Source: Turbatrix aceti (Eukaryota; Nematoda; Chromadorea; Rhabditida; Panagrolaimidae). From it: a DNA stretch of 64,000 nucleotides. Positions within the stretch are counted from its first letter, which is position 1. Every line of letters starts with the position of its first letter. Below the pieces are notes generated by a model. That model had not been told where the DNA came from. It was given only the letters and a program-made list of their open reading frames with translations, and searched no databases. The translations under genes were made by a program, and so were the position numbers. Positions 25,501-39,412 of the stretch are shown here, in pieces. The DNA lies in NCBI GenBank assembly GCA_963969345.1, contig OZ017766.1, positions 10,478,001 to 10,542,000 of the forward strand, written 5' to 3'.

Positions 25501-28500
25501 GACAGCCAGCGCCAAATGTGCCCTCGGGGCATTCTGAAAAAAAAATATGATTCAAAAATTTTTTTTGCTGTTTTATAAAACTCACTTTCATCGCAGTATT
25601 TTCCCCGAAAGCCAGGTGGACAGATGCATTCACCGTTCATCGGGTCACAATCCATGCCATCGGTTGTGCAATCACATTTTTGTTCACAACCAATGCCAAA
25701 AGTTCCTCTATCACAGATATTTTCACAATTTGTTCCCGAAAATCCAGGTAGACAGGTACACGTGCCGTTTGTGTGCGAACAGATTCCACCGTTTTGGCAC
25801 TCGCAGATATTCATGCAATCCCTGCCGTATCGGCCAGGTGGACACGGCTCGGAGCAGGTTGCACCGTAAAAACCGATTGCACATTCACAACTTCCATCTT
25901 TGGAATTGCAGACCGATCCATTTTTGCAGGAACATTCGTGGCCACAATTTGGACCGTACATGTTTGTCGGACAAGCTGGAAAAAAAGCAGGTAAATTTGT
26001 TTTGGAAAAAGTGGAGTGCAGGTGAAAAAAGTGTAAGCAAGGAAAATTATTAACCAAAGCAGGAAATGATAGCCCGGAAGAAAAAAAGCATGCAGGTAAG
26101 CAGAAAAAATCCAGGTAAGCGGAAAAAAATCATGTAAGCGGAAAAAAGCCATGTTAGCAAGCGAAAAGCAGGAAAAAAGCTTCTTTAAAAGCACAAAAAA
26201 AAATTCAATTTTCTTACGCTGATCGCAATTTTCACCGGTAAAACCGGCTAGACAAGTACAAGTTCCAGAAACATGATGGCATGATTTTGATGTTTCGCAG
26301 GAACACTGAGATTTGCATTCCATGCCAAAGGTTCCCTTTGGACACGCTAAATTATAAATTCTCAAATTTTAAAAAATTCTTTTCAAAAATACATAAAAAA
26401 ATCCGTGCAAGTAAAAAATCCCAAAACTTACGTCGATCACAGAAATCCCCCATAAATCCAGGTAAACACCGTTTCCGGCATTCACCTGTGCCTGGATCGC
26501 AGTGAGTGACATCAGTGCATTCACATTTTTTGAAACATCCGGCACCGTAGAATCCCAGTGGACACCTTTTTCGGCAATGATGACCGTAATAACCCGGTCT
26601 ACAGGTGCATTTTCCGGATTTTGGATCACAGGTTTCCGTGCCATCTTTTGAACACTTGCAAGATTGTCGACAATTTTGACCATAGGTAAACGGTGGACAG
26701 GGGAGGTTGCAGGTTTCACCGTAGAGTCCAACAGGACAGACACAGTCACCGTAAATCCTATCACACCGATCACCTGTACAGGTAGTCATCCGGCATGGTA
26801 GGTCGCATTTTGGACCGTAGAATCCGGCAGGACAGGTATCGGCATCGTCGCAGGTGGCACCTTTGGGGCAAAGGCATTCACCGGTGACTGGATTGCATTT
26901 TCCGCCTTCGCAGTCGCAAATTTCGTTGCATCCGGCACCATAAGTGCCGTGGGTGCATGGCATCTCACAGATCTCCCCCTGCCAGCCTGGCATACAGTCG
27001 CAGCCGGTCTTGACGCGATTGCAGCGACCACCATGTTTGCAGCTTTTACACGTGTACTGACATCCCAGGCCAAAAGTACCGTATTCGCATTCTAAAAAAA
27101 TTAAATTATGTAAATAAAATGAAATTGCAAAAAAAATGTAAACAAAAATAAATAGAAAAAGCAACAACAAGCAAAAAAATCCAAAATGCCAGAAAAAAGA
27201 ACCTCGAAAGTTAGCAGAGAGCATTTTAAACGGCGACAACTTTTGATGACTTTTAACGCCATCTACGCGTTGTTTTCTCGGCTCGCTTCCGTACTCGTAG
27301 AGTTCGCTGTATTCGTTGGCGTTGGCGTCGATGACGTGATCAAGCTGCTTTTTTCCACTCAATGACTGGGCGAGGTCTGGAAGCAGGTAAAACGTCACGA
27401 AAAAGCACACTACAGGCATTAAAAAAAGCACATTTACATACTAATAAAATTTTTAAATTTTAAAAAAATTTTAAAAACACCTGGACTCCACGTGGACCAC
27501 ACACAGCGCTCAACACGTACAAAAAAACTAAAAAAAAAAAACTAACTTGAATCAGCATGGAGTGCTCCGTCGGGTCCTGCTGTACATTTTGACACCGATT
27601 AAAAGTTTTTCTTTTTGACAAAATTAAAAAAAAACAAACCTATGCAAGTCCTCAAATCCGAATCCAAAACGTATCCGGCAAAACACGTGCACGCGTGACC
27701 ACCGGGAAAATTTTTGCAATGCTGACTGCAATTTCCATTGTTATCGAGACATTCGTTGATATCGTAGCAAGTCTGTCGATCGTCAGCGAGGGCAAATCCA
27801 TCTTTGCAGGTACAGGTAAAGCTGCCTTTTGTATTCTCGCATCCCTGCTCACAGCCTCCGTTGTCGGCGAGACATTCGTCGAGGTCTTCACAAGTTTGAC
27901 CGTCGTAGGTGAGCATGAATCCGGATTCGCAGGTGCATACAAATCCGCCTTCGTTGTTGATGCAGATCTGATCACAGTTGCCGTTGTTTGTCGCGCATTC
28001 GTCAATGTCTGGAAATTGGGAAACGTTTGAGAAGATTTTTTGGGAAAATGTAAAGGTGCGAAAAAAATAAATTCGTGTTTGTGATTTTGGTATAAGTCGG
28101 AGCGTACAAACTGTGAAAAAACTGTGAAAAATAATCTGTGACAAACTAAAGACAAAAATTAATAAAATTTGTAACTAAATATTTAATAAAAAAAATATCA
28201 ATTAAAAAATATTAATATTAGTTTCGTCGCGTTATTTTATACATTTTTAGAAAGTATTCCCTAACATAGAAAAGCAGAATATTTATTTATAATGTATAAA
28301 AATAAAATCCAAAATTTTTTTAAATTAAAATACAAAATCTTTCAAACGAAAATTAAAAAAATATTTTGTTTGTAAATTCAAAATTTTGATCGTTAGTTGG
28401 ATTTAAAAACATTGATTTGGTAAAAAAATTGACATTTTTTAATTTGAAATATTGCATTTTTACAAATTTTTTATCAAAAACTGAATCGAATGATTTTTTT

Positions 28501-31500
28501 GTTTCTGCAAAAAGAAAAAAGTGAAAAAATGCAAATTTCGGCGTACGCAACTTCAAAAAATTTTTGGTTCTGCAAATTTTGTACGGCACTGATAATTATC
28601 GCCAGTTTCACAAAATCAACAGAATTAATTTTGTTGATTTGGTTGACGAAAAAAAACACTAAAAAAATGTATGTATTTTTGATAATTCTGTGGCTTTTTT
28701 TTTTTTTTTTTTCAAACAAACAACACACCAAACAATAAAACTTAAATATGATAATCTCACCCTAAACATCACTCTTCCGTGCATGCGTAAACTGAATAAC
28801 AAAAAAAAGAAATTGAACACACTCAAATCAAATGTATATATTTCACTCGCTCTCACCCTCACAGACGTGTCGATCTATTTGATTCAACAAAAATCCCGTT
28901 CGACACTGACAGCTAATTTCACCGGTTTTCGGATTGAAACAGAGTTCATGGCATTGATTACGATTGGGTATGCAATGAACTTTTCCGGTTGTACCGTGGC
29001 CATAGCCAGTGTCAAGGGGACTCGAATGGTGTTGATAGGATCGATAAACTTGCTGCTGCTGTGGTCGTTGCACAGATCGACCACCCACACCGATACCGAC
29101 ATAACCGTACTCCTGCCAGCCACGTTCTGTCGACAGGCCAATTTTTTAACAAAATCCAAAAAATAAAAAAGAGCCATAAAACCAACCTTTGCAATGTTTT
29201 TCATCCTCCAAAAGACGAAATCCGTCCCGACAAAGACACCGGATGCCACCGTCGGGTTGCCGCAGGCATTCCTGTTCGCATCCACCGTTTTCGACTTCAC
29301 AAGAATCGTTTTTGGGAAGACAGGAGCGTTGATCGGGGGCCAGTCGATGACCTCCGAAACAGCGGCATCGAAAACCGCCGGGAGTGTTCACGCATTCGTG
29401 CTGGCAGTAATCGGTGTGCCCCTGAGCCGCGCATTCATCAACGTCGACGCAGTGCCGTTGATCGAGGCTCAGCTTGTAGCCAGTGAAGCACTGACACTTG
29501 GCTCGACCGTTGTCATTGACGCAGTAATGTTCGCAGCCGCCGTTTCGGTCGTGGCAGGGGTCGATTGCTGGAAAAATTAGTGGATTTGCATTTATTTGAA
29601 TAAAACTTTTTTGTGTTACAAAAAACTTTGAGTAAATATATTTAAAAAATGCTTGAATAAAACTGTTTTTTACGTGAAAACCTGAATTTTATAGATTTGA
29701 AGTCTAAATTGATTTTCAGGCCGCAAAGACAACAAAAAATTCTTTCCGAGATAAAAAAAGGTATTTGTTTAATAATTTGCATTTTTCTGCGCAAAACTTG
29801 GCATTACCCCCGTCAAAATTTTTTTCAGATTTTGATGAAAAATTTGTAAAAAAAAATGAGGGGTCCATTCTCAAAAAATACCGTAATAAATTTTTTTTTT
29901 TGACCCTTCAAATCCAATTTACGAAAAATTTCGTTATAAGAACCTCGTCAAAATATTTCAAAATTTACCGTTAATTTATCAGTAATTAACTTTAATGAGA
30001 CCGTTTTTGTTAATTAAAATAAGGGCGTGATTTTGAAATTAAAACGCACGAGAAATTTTTAAAAATGCCTTTTTTAAGAAATTTGAAAAACGTTGCAAAA
30101 ACAAATGAAATCAAATTATTCAACCCCTGCTAAATTAATATTTTTCATGTTGCCAAGGTTTAATTGTATATTTGCCAAGCGACAAAACACACGAATTTTT
30201 AATAAATATGTAAATCTCGTCTAACCGTGTTTGCCAAAAATTAAAAATTTTTCTCTGGTTTCAGTTAAACTTTTGAAACAAAGACAATTTGCCAATTTTG
30301 TTTTGTCTTTTGTTGACACACAACAATGTGTGTGTATGTATGTATGCTTGTTCCCTTTCGCTACTGCTGCTACAGCTACTTACGGTAACATGAACGCTTA
30401 TTGTCGGCAAGACGATAGCCATGATGACACCGACAGCGGTAAAAGCGATTGTCTCGTTCCTCGCATAAATGGTCACAGCCGCCGTTTCCCGCCTTACAGC
30501 TGTTGTGATCTGCAAAATAGGGTGAATATAAATTAATGAGATGAATGAAAATGCGAAGAAAAAAAGACAAGACAATATTTGTCATTTTTGTATCCTGCTG
30601 TGCGGAGTCAAAAAAAATAATTGGTCAGATCAGAAAAAATATGAACAATACGTTATTCGTCAGCAGTCTGTCGTTTGTCTTTTTTTGTCCCTGTGAACAC
30701 CATAAATGACATACTGTGGCCTCATTGACCTTTTTGCATCAAAACAATTTTTTTGCAAAAACAAAAGAATTTTTTTTCATATATACACAATTTTTTTTTT
30801 CTCAAAAAAAATTTTCCTCACCGACACAGGTGCGTCCATCAGAAGCCAGCTGACGTGCACCGACGCAGTCACAACGATGACCACCCTCTGTGTTAATGCA
30901 TCTAGATTCGCAGCCACCATTGTCAATTAGGCATTCGTCGATATCTGCAATTTAAAATATTTCAAAAAAAATTGTTTCCATCAATCCAAAAACATAAAAA
31001 GAAAAAAACCAACCCAAACAAGTTTTTTGATCGTCTCCGAGCTCGTATCCGGGGAAGCATCGACAGTAAAAAGTACCGATCGTATTGACACAGCTATGGT
31101 GACAGCCGCCGTTATCGACGAGGCATTCGTTGACATCTAAAATTTTTTTTTTAAGTGAAAGGTGAAAAATGAATGTTTTTTAACACAAACCATATTGACA
31201 TTGATTGCCTTGAAATCCCCGTACACAGTGGCACAACTGGGTGTCATTGGATGATGAATCCTGTTTCTGTGAAATGCAGGTGCCGCCATTTTGACACAGA
31301 TCTGATGTGCAATTAGCTAAAAAAAAACTTGGTATTTATGAAGTTTTTTTTGCTGTATATTTTTTATGCTCTGTCCAGCTGGGCTTAGTTTTTTGGCCCG
31401 TATAAAATTTACTTGAGGTACAAAATATGTATTTACGTGCAAAAAACCTTTTTTGCAAATACATAATTTCTGCACAATTTTTTTCTTATAATTTTTTTAC

Positions 31501-34500
31501 ATTTTGAACCGTAATTTTCATTTCGTTTCTGTTTCTGACAAAAAATATATGCAAAACAGAAGAAATAAAATTTTTATTATTTAAAAAAAATCTGATCAAA
31601 CTGGTTCGGCGGCAAATTTTTTATTTTGTTTATTTAGCGCCAATAAAAACATAAAAGTTGTTTTTTTGTGATTGCAGCAATTTCTTTTGTAGTTTTTTTA
31701 TAATAGTATTTGATCCAATTTTTATCTTTTTTTACAGTTTTTACATTTTTTTTCGATTTTTATTTTTCAACGTTTTATCAAAATTTAAATGTAGAAACAA
31801 AAAAAACATAATTTTTACATTTTTTTTGGAAAACTAACATAAGCCCAATTGACCCGTTTTACATCCTGGTCCCCTGTTTAAACAATTCAAAAAATCCTTA
31901 TCACCTGACACCCGACGGCAGGTGAGCGAACAAATTCTGAATATCTTTTTGGCCTTTTTGTCAGTCAAGTGAAAAACAACAACTTTTTCCTTTCTTTTTT
32001 CCCATCAAAAAGCAATCGCTAGTCTTCCCATGAAGATTAGTGAGTGTATCGTCTTTTCTGCACCCCTTCTTTTCCATTCATGGCGACTTTGTAATAAATA
32101 AATTGTGCATGAACATACTAAATTTCTATATTTGCTCTTTTAAAAATATTTCAAACAAGAAACAGTTTTATGCTCCCTGGAACAGAGATTATTACATACA
32201 TACAAACATGATGTTTGAATTTCAGGTGGTATTTTATTTCACCTGTGAGAACGGAGTGCAAAATGCAAGACGACTGTCTGAACTTTTACTTGTAACCAGT
32301 CAGCCAAGGAGGAAGGAAACGAACGAACGCACCTAGCCCGAACGACCCAACCAGACCCGTTTTGCGGGTTTGCTCTTTGACTCATATTTATTTACTTCTC
32401 AAAAACTAAACAAATATTTACCAGTGATGTAGATTTATAGTACTTTACATGTTACAAAACAAAGGTATGACTGTCTGATGGCCGTCAGGTAGGCATGCGC
32501 CTTTTAGAAAATCAACACCAAATAAAATTGAAAATTTAGTTAAAAATGAGTGTTGCCCAAAAAATAATAAATAAAACACGTTAAAAAAAGATATGTGATA
32601 TTTTTTTAAAAAACCAAAAAAATCAAATTATTTTATCGGAAATTTGGTTAAAATTAAATGTTTACCCCAAAAATCTTCTTTTAGTTATTTTCACAGCTTT
32701 TTACCCTAAAAAAAGTTTTTGTGAAAAAATACATAGTTTTACGGGTATCATAAAAAATGTGTTTTTTTGTATTTTTTTGCTAAAAACGTTTGGGAAACAA
32801 TAATAAAAACAAAAAGTAATGATCGTCGTATAATATTTTTTTAACAATACAAAAAAAATTTTGCATGTTTCAGTGAATAATTTTTTTTAAAACACATTTA
32901 CTGCGGTTATTTTCTATTTTTTCAAAAAAATTTTTCATCATTGAAACTCAAAAATCTTTTGTTTTGCATTTTTTTCTGCCCCTTCTTTCCTTTTTGTAAA
33001 TCCCCAAAAAAATCGAACAAACCTCTCTGGCAACCGACTTGACCAGGTACATGCTGCCAGCCAGGACAACAATCCGGTATTGTATGCCTTCTTTTTCTTG
33101 TTACATTTTTGTACGTTTTGTAGTAGATTACTCTGAAAAATCAAAATGCTCATTAACTAATTTGTTAATTAAATACTTAATTAATTAATTAATTATGCGT
33201 GTGGAAGAAGATAAGTAAAACTGATAACTGTCAATTTGAATACTTTCTTGCGTTTTATTGTGTTTGTGTTTGTTTTGCTTATTTTAGATTTTTGATTCGA
33301 TAAAAGGATTCAGTTATTATAATAATAAATATTTCTGGGAGAGAACCCCCACAATAAGTGCCCTCTAATGTGTCACGAAAGGTTGATTGCGCGACAAAAC
33401 AAAAAAAAATTAAAAATCACTCAAATTGCAATAACTGTTGGGTTTGTTTGATGAATGAATGAAATGAAAGAAAGAAATAACGGATATGTATGTAAATGGA
33501 TGGCGCCACTAGGCATTTCCCCCCCAAACCACCTCCCTTGGTTTTTGTTTGCCGTTCAATCATGCGTACAAACATACCATCTTACAAAATTGGGATAGAA
33601 CGGTTTGTATTTATTGTTAATTAGTTCCTGACACGCAGAAGACAAAAATGCATAATAATTCTCAATAAATCACATACTAAGTAGCAATTTGACACTTGAA
33701 TGACGCGGTAATCTCCCCTCTCTTCTCCCGGTTCTTCTTCTTCTTCGTTAAAGTATAAGCTATGTGAACTGTGAAGAACAAACGAGACACGAGAATGCCC
33801 GCGCCCGCGCAAGAGTGCCTTCCTTCTCTTCCTTCATGCATGCTTGGCGCGCATGCACGAGATTTGGAAAAAAATCAAGAACAACGTTAACGTTAATTTG
33901 CATAGAGGTCAAGTTGTCGAGTGGTAACGAGACCTTTTTTGGTGTGAATTGGGTAAAAAAATGATTTTGTAGGAAAAAAAGTAAAATTTGTAAAAAAATC
34001 AAAAAATTCTGCATTTTTTTAAATTTGCATTTCTAATAAATTTTTTGTACTAGTATAATTTAAAAATATGCAAAATTAAATTTTTTATTATACGAAATTT
34101 TTTTTACGAAATAAAATTTTGCTACCAAATTTATCCTAAAAAAAGTTTTGGTACCGTAGCTTAACGGTAATTTTTACTTTTTTTTCTTATTGTAAGAAAA
34201 ATTTCATTTCGTCAAAAAAATTTATAAATTGAAAATTTTTAATTTTGTATGTTTTTAAATTATGTTTAACAATATTTTCTAAATTTAACGAAAAAAATAC
34301 AATTTTGACATTCTATACAATTTTTTGCAGAAACTAGCTTTTGGTCACAAAATGCAGTCGTTTTTTTATACTTTTCAGGCGTCAATATGAAAATTACATT
34401 TTTTTTGTCGTTCCCTGCGTGTTGCAATTTTCCCATTCTTTTGCAACCTGTCGTGTCATCAGCCTAGGCTATGTAGGACGCCATCTGTGCACAGCCAGCT

Positions 34501-35131
34501 AGGCCTAGGACACATACATAACATGACATTTCTGGCGCAAACGGTGTGGCCCCAACAGAATAAAACAAAAAAATCAAAGAAGAAAGGGATCATCTCGGCA
34601 CCCGCGCAGACAGTGCAGTGTGAACGGCCTTGTCCATTCACAAGTCGTCATGACAGTTATCGTGGGCCTCAATCATCTTTCCCCGCGTGCCGATGCCACC
34701 AACTGCGGGGGGGGGGGTTTAGTAAATAGGTTCGGGGTGGGTGCAAAGGATAATACGGAGTTACGGAGCTCTTTCGTGCCGTCAGAGTATTTTATAGTAC
34801 TTATACTATATTTTCTGTCGGAGCGATCGGCATCGTTGATAAATGGGCATTGTCGCATTATAAACTGTCAAATAACGGCCCCGACATATGTAAAAGAAAA
34901 ACCCAAAAAAAAAAGCCGTCTTTAATAAAAAAAAATAAAAAAACTTTACAAATCGCAACAATTTTTTTTTCAAAAAAAAAATGTTTCACTCACTTAGGAT
35001 GACGTACAGTACATTCAGCAAAGAGACCATTGCAACCAGGTTTCCTCGATCGAATGTACTTGGTATATGCCTGCATGCATGGCTGCTTGACGGTGACAAT
35101 TTCAACTTCTTCGTGTGGACATACATTTTCT
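22547..35131 (-). CDS. MEGF6-like giant secreted EMI/EGF protein (5' end incomplete)
   Basis: Eighteen exons on the minus strand: 35131-34994, 33132-33023, 31316-31191, 31136-31014, 30944-30822, 30509-30384, 29567-29187, 29126-28857, 28008-27640, 27579-27547, 27376-27203, 27091-26432, 26346-26218, 25975-25586, 25533-25345, 24685-24329, 24089-23829 and 23781-22547, about 1,730 residues. The first two exons form an EMI domain ([17 protein letters not shown] ... YYKTYKNV ... CCPGWQ). Seven exons then carry about 11 EGF repeats, many calcium-binding ([22 protein letters not shown]). A linker of two exons follows, then about 24 laminin-type EGF repeats, nine in the last exon. It ends EYLFRLRR without a membrane segment, so the product is likely extracellular. 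Every junction from exon 2 onward is phase 1. The first exon begins in phase 2 and lacks an ATG, so a signal-peptide exon upstream of 35131 is missing. Confidence 0.85.
25079..25212. repeat. Imperfect inverted repeat with a third arm, in a MEGF6-like intron
   Basis: AATGTGGAGTTCTAAAAAAA (25082 on) is matched by its inverted copy ending at about 25190 (TTTTTTTAGAACCCCACATT). A direct third copy follows at 25198-25212. The last two arms form a 15-bp perfect stem with a 12-base loop. It lies in the intron 24686-25344. Confidence 0.6.
28695..28712. repeat. Long T homopolymer
   Basis: A run of about 18 T residues in the intron between EGF exons of the MEGF6-like gene; a likely site of sequencing length error. 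Confidence 0.7.
33175..33196. repeat. TTAA microsatellite
   Basis: About five copies of the tetranucleotide TTAA upstream of the second EMI exon, within the intron. Confidence 0.7.
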
Positions 35132-38100
35132 CTGTAATCATTATGTTTAATGGGAATAAATTATGGTGAACACATGTTCTTTGTCTTTTTTTGTCCTTGG
35201 GGGCATATCGTAAGAAACAAAGAAGAAAAATTATACATGCAAAAAAAGTCAACAAAAAATTTTTTTGTTTTTAGTATTAATGTTTGTCTTTAAACATGCT
35301 TTGTTCGATTTTTTTTTGTTCTGTTCTTTGATGGCATGATTCTTAAAATAAATATGTTTCATTAAAACTAGGATAAATTTGTGTGTTTATACAAAATGTA
35401 TCGCACACAATACAAAATTTTCTAAATTTTATACAATTATGTATAAAAATGTCATGATTTTATACATAATTTTTCTTAGAGAGAATACATTATTGTTTTT
35501 TAATGCAAAAAATCAAACATTCCAGAAAAAAACTTTTTTGTGCCATAAATTTAATTTTACGCTCTCACAACATTTTTATGTTGTCCGTAAAACAACAACA
35601 AAAAAATTAAAATTTATTATGCATTTTGTATGTAGTATTTTCGGTTTGTTGCTGTCATTCAAACAGATTAACGGCAACGCGTTCCGTTCTTTCCTTCTTG
35701 CCTGCTTCTTCTTTGCACTTGCACTTGCGCACTTGCGCAACCAACAACAAAGGGATATTAGTGCGGGTAGAGCGAACGAACGAAGGAATAGAAATTGAAA
35801 AGTCAGATAGACCCCAGATATATTCACTTTCTCCCCTCTCCTACAGGAGCTCCGGTGTCCGTTCGATGTCCGCATTACTCACACTTTCAGAGGGATTGGG
35901 ATTTGGATTGGAGGAAGAATGAGATTGACAAAGCCGCGTGCGTGGTGGGGTATAACAAATCTAAGGGAGGGGTGAGTGGTTTCGATTTTGTAGGTGGGGG
36001 TACTTGACATACCGGGAGGGATGTATAACAGTTGTAGTATGTATAATATTTTGTCAAGTGAGCGTACATATGTATTTACTTGAATAGTCAGTCAATAACT
36101 GACAGATTAGGAAATCGATTCTTTCCCCTTTCGAGCCGATGTTTTCAATTAACACCCCAAAAAAACGCTAAAAAAATTTGCCAGATGCTTACAATTTAAA
36201 CAAAAAACATTAAAAATCTCGCCGTTTTTTAAAAATTATCCCCCTAATTATCATAAATATCTATTTATTAGTATTTGACCATAATTTCAATCAAATTTTT
36301 ATTTTTTTATTTACTAAATCACTCGAGCAGGACAACGACAGATCGAACAAAAAAAAATAAGATCACTCATTTTGCCCCCTACCCTATCCCTCATCATTCG
36401 TCATTCATCTCCTTTACAAATTGTTCATTTTCCAAATTAAATAATTTTTATGTGAATGAATACAGGCAAGTTGGCAGGAAGAGAGAAAAATAGAAGATAC
36501 TATGTACATACAAACTAAACTCTCTCTCTCTCTCTCTCTCTTTTCTATCTACTTTTTTTTTCTTTTGATTTCATTTGATTTGATTGAGGGATGGATGGGA
36601 GATGATTGAAGGACAGGAGACATAGGAATCAATTGGTAATATAACATTAAACGAGACAACAGAAGAAAAAGAGGAAGAAGAAAAAGACAAACGAGGAATG
36701 AAAGCAATAATCATAAAATTGTGTTTGTGTCAGGTCAATGAGAGGAAAAAAAGTTGGTTGGTTGTGGTTCACTAAGTCGGCAAAAGAAAATCTATTACGA
36801 TCTATTACCGTCCTAATAATGACACATTTTTTTTATTTTTCATCAGAAAAAAGGTCGAAAAAAGTTTTAGTGTCAAAGAAAAAAATTTTAGTATCAAATA
36901 AAAAAAACTTACTGTCCAAGTCTGAGTTCTTGAAATTCGACATCCACAAGGGATAAATCAACCGGCAGGATAAAAAATAACAGTAAAATCAAATGTCGTA
37001 AAAGTAGTAATTTTAGCTTTGGCACCATAGCGTAAAAACAATAAATAAATATTTTTAGTATATGCAAATACCACAAAAATATTTAATTTTTTTGATAAAT
37101 GTGTTCGTCAGTTGTCAAAGAAGGGATTGAAGCAGTGCCACCAACATTCAATACAAAGTGACAATACAAAGACCACCAGACCCCCTGATGAGCATGGACA
37201 CGATGCTTTTTGCCCGAGGCGCCACGCACGGGAGGAATTTCTTCAGGAATGAATTGCTAGACAGGGCTGGCAAAAGTTGTTCCTAAAAAAGTGAAAAACG
37301 ACTCGTCAAAAGAATTATTATTATTACATACATACTACCCTCACGACTTGACTTTGGGGGCTTGGCTTGGCTTTTGGTCCGGTCAAAAGGGCGTGTATAG
37401 TATACATAATATGTATAATATGTAAAACTGTCAAATGGCCCTTTTTGACTGACAAAAGACAAAGGAAAGGAAAAGAAAAGGCTCCAGAGTTCATATAAAT
37501 AGTTGACTCGCGCAACAAACTGCCAAAGTTGTCCGTTGGACAACCCCAACAACTTATAAATAATTTGACCATAAAACAATGAGGCAGGACAAAAAGAAAG
37601 ATAGATTAATCAACAAACAGGCCAAAAGGGAATTGGACTCGGAATTTTTTTGGGGGAGGGGGGGAGGGAAATGACTGCACGCGCAATTTTACACGGACGG
37701 CGGCTACAATAAAGAAGCCGAAGCCTTTTTGGTGGCCATGGTGTTCGTTCCTCCTTGCTCCTTGGCGCTGACTAGCGATGACTACATAGTACCCCCCCTC
37801 CTTCCTTCCTTCTTGCGCGGCAGCCCCAGCTCCAGCCGCAGAACAACATTCATATGAGCAGTACAAACCACCGGACAATGACTCGTGGCCACGCCTACTT
37901 TTTTGAATATCTTTTCTTGACTGACTGACTGACCTGATCAGAACGAACAGGGGCTGGACTGGCTGATCGAAAGAACGTGGAATGGATTTAGGAAACATTA
38001 TCATCATACAAATAAATATGTAAAAATGAAACAGGTAAATTATAAAAACTTTTATGGATTTTTTTAATACAAGTTTTTTTAGGAAAAAAAATGCAACAAA

Positions 38101-39412
38101 TTTGGATCATTTTTAATACTGGAACAAAAAAATTGAAAAAGAAAAAAAAACTAACACAAAATGCACCAAATTTGTAAAAAATAAATATGTAAAGCAAAAT
38201 ATTTTTTATATTTTATAAAAAAAATTTGGCATAAAATTCGTTGTTTTGAAGAAAATTCGTAAAATAAGCACAAAAAGCTGATGCAAAATACTACCCAAAT
38301 TTTTGAAATCAATTTCTTTTTTCTTTTTTAATTCTTTAAGAATTTTAGATTTAAAAAACCTAACTATAAAACATTTTTTTGTAAATATTCAATCAGGTAA
38401 AAAAATTAACAGCAGACAAAATCAACTGATAAATACAAAATGTACTAAATTTATTGAAAACGAATCCACAAATTGTTTTGGAAGTAAAAAACTGCAAAAT
38501 CAAAAAAAAAGGTGAACAAAATGCACCAAATTTGTAAATAAAAATATAATTTTGATTTTCTGTTTAAAAAACTTAATTTTATTTAAAAAAATAAATAATT
38601 GCACTCGCCAAAAAATTGTCGCTTATAATTATTTTTTTTATCTTTTCAAAAAAAGGCATTGTCGTGATACACACATTTTATAACGGCCAATCCAGTTCAG
38701 ACAAGCTAATTCCCTTATTTTTTTTTGACTATTTTGGTCCATTTTCTGACCAGTCTTCCTCCTTGTTTTGCACTTTAGGGTAGGAAAAAAATGCCTGTCT
38801 GTTCTCATCATGCTGTTGAATATATTTTTTCTTTCTACAAATCAAACACGCATGAAAGCATCAAAATGATCACAATTCAATTGATCTGACTGGCATGAGA
38901 GAGGGAAAATAAAAAAAAATAAAAAAGATTGTCAAGGCTGCACAAGAAACACCCCGCAAAAAAGGCCAAATGCGACACGACGCCTTTCCCTTCTCCTCGC
39001 CTTTGTTCTTTCAAAGCGGCTACAATTTTAGTGAATCAAATGTTGAACTTTTCACACTCTCTTTTGTATTGAAAGGTCAGACACGTTTTCTGTGTGAAAC
39101 AGTGTTGCTTTGAAAAATTAACAACAAAAACAAGATCCCAGCATGAAAAAAATGAGTGTGAAAAAGCAGTTTTAAAAAAAAGGAAAATGATTTTTTTTGC
39201 AAAATTGCAGTTTTTGCTACCGAAAGATTGAAGAAATCATTTTTTCGGATTTTAACTTTAAAAAGTTTGAATAATTCGCACTTAAAAACACAGAAAAGTG
39301 CATAAAAAAGTGTTTGCATGTATTTACCGCAATTTTCCAAATTTTGTTTATTTCATTTGTTAAAAAAATTGTTGGTTACAAAATTTAATTAAGGAATATA
39401 ATATTCAATGTG
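35132..39412. other. 4.3-kb gene-poor region upstream of the MEGF6-like gene
   Basis: No exon could be supported. The missing signal-peptide exon and promoter of the MEGF6-like gene should lie here or further upstream. Visible repeats are a CT microsatellite at about 36519-36540 and G-rich runs near 37650-37670. A minus-strand ATG at 35255 with a hydrophobic start was tested as the missing exon and fails on phase. Confidence 0.5.
36519..36540. repeat. CT microsatellite
   Basis: About eleven copies of the dinucleotide CT in otherwise featureless intergenic DNA. Confidence 0.75.

Noticed and set aside
34986..35255. Minus-strand frame starting with a hydrophobic stretch (MLTFFACIIFLLCFL), tested as the missing signal-peptide exon of the MEGF6-like gene
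   Set aside because: The available donors leave phase 1 or 0, while the EMI exon needs phase 2; the phase-1 join creates an immediate stop.
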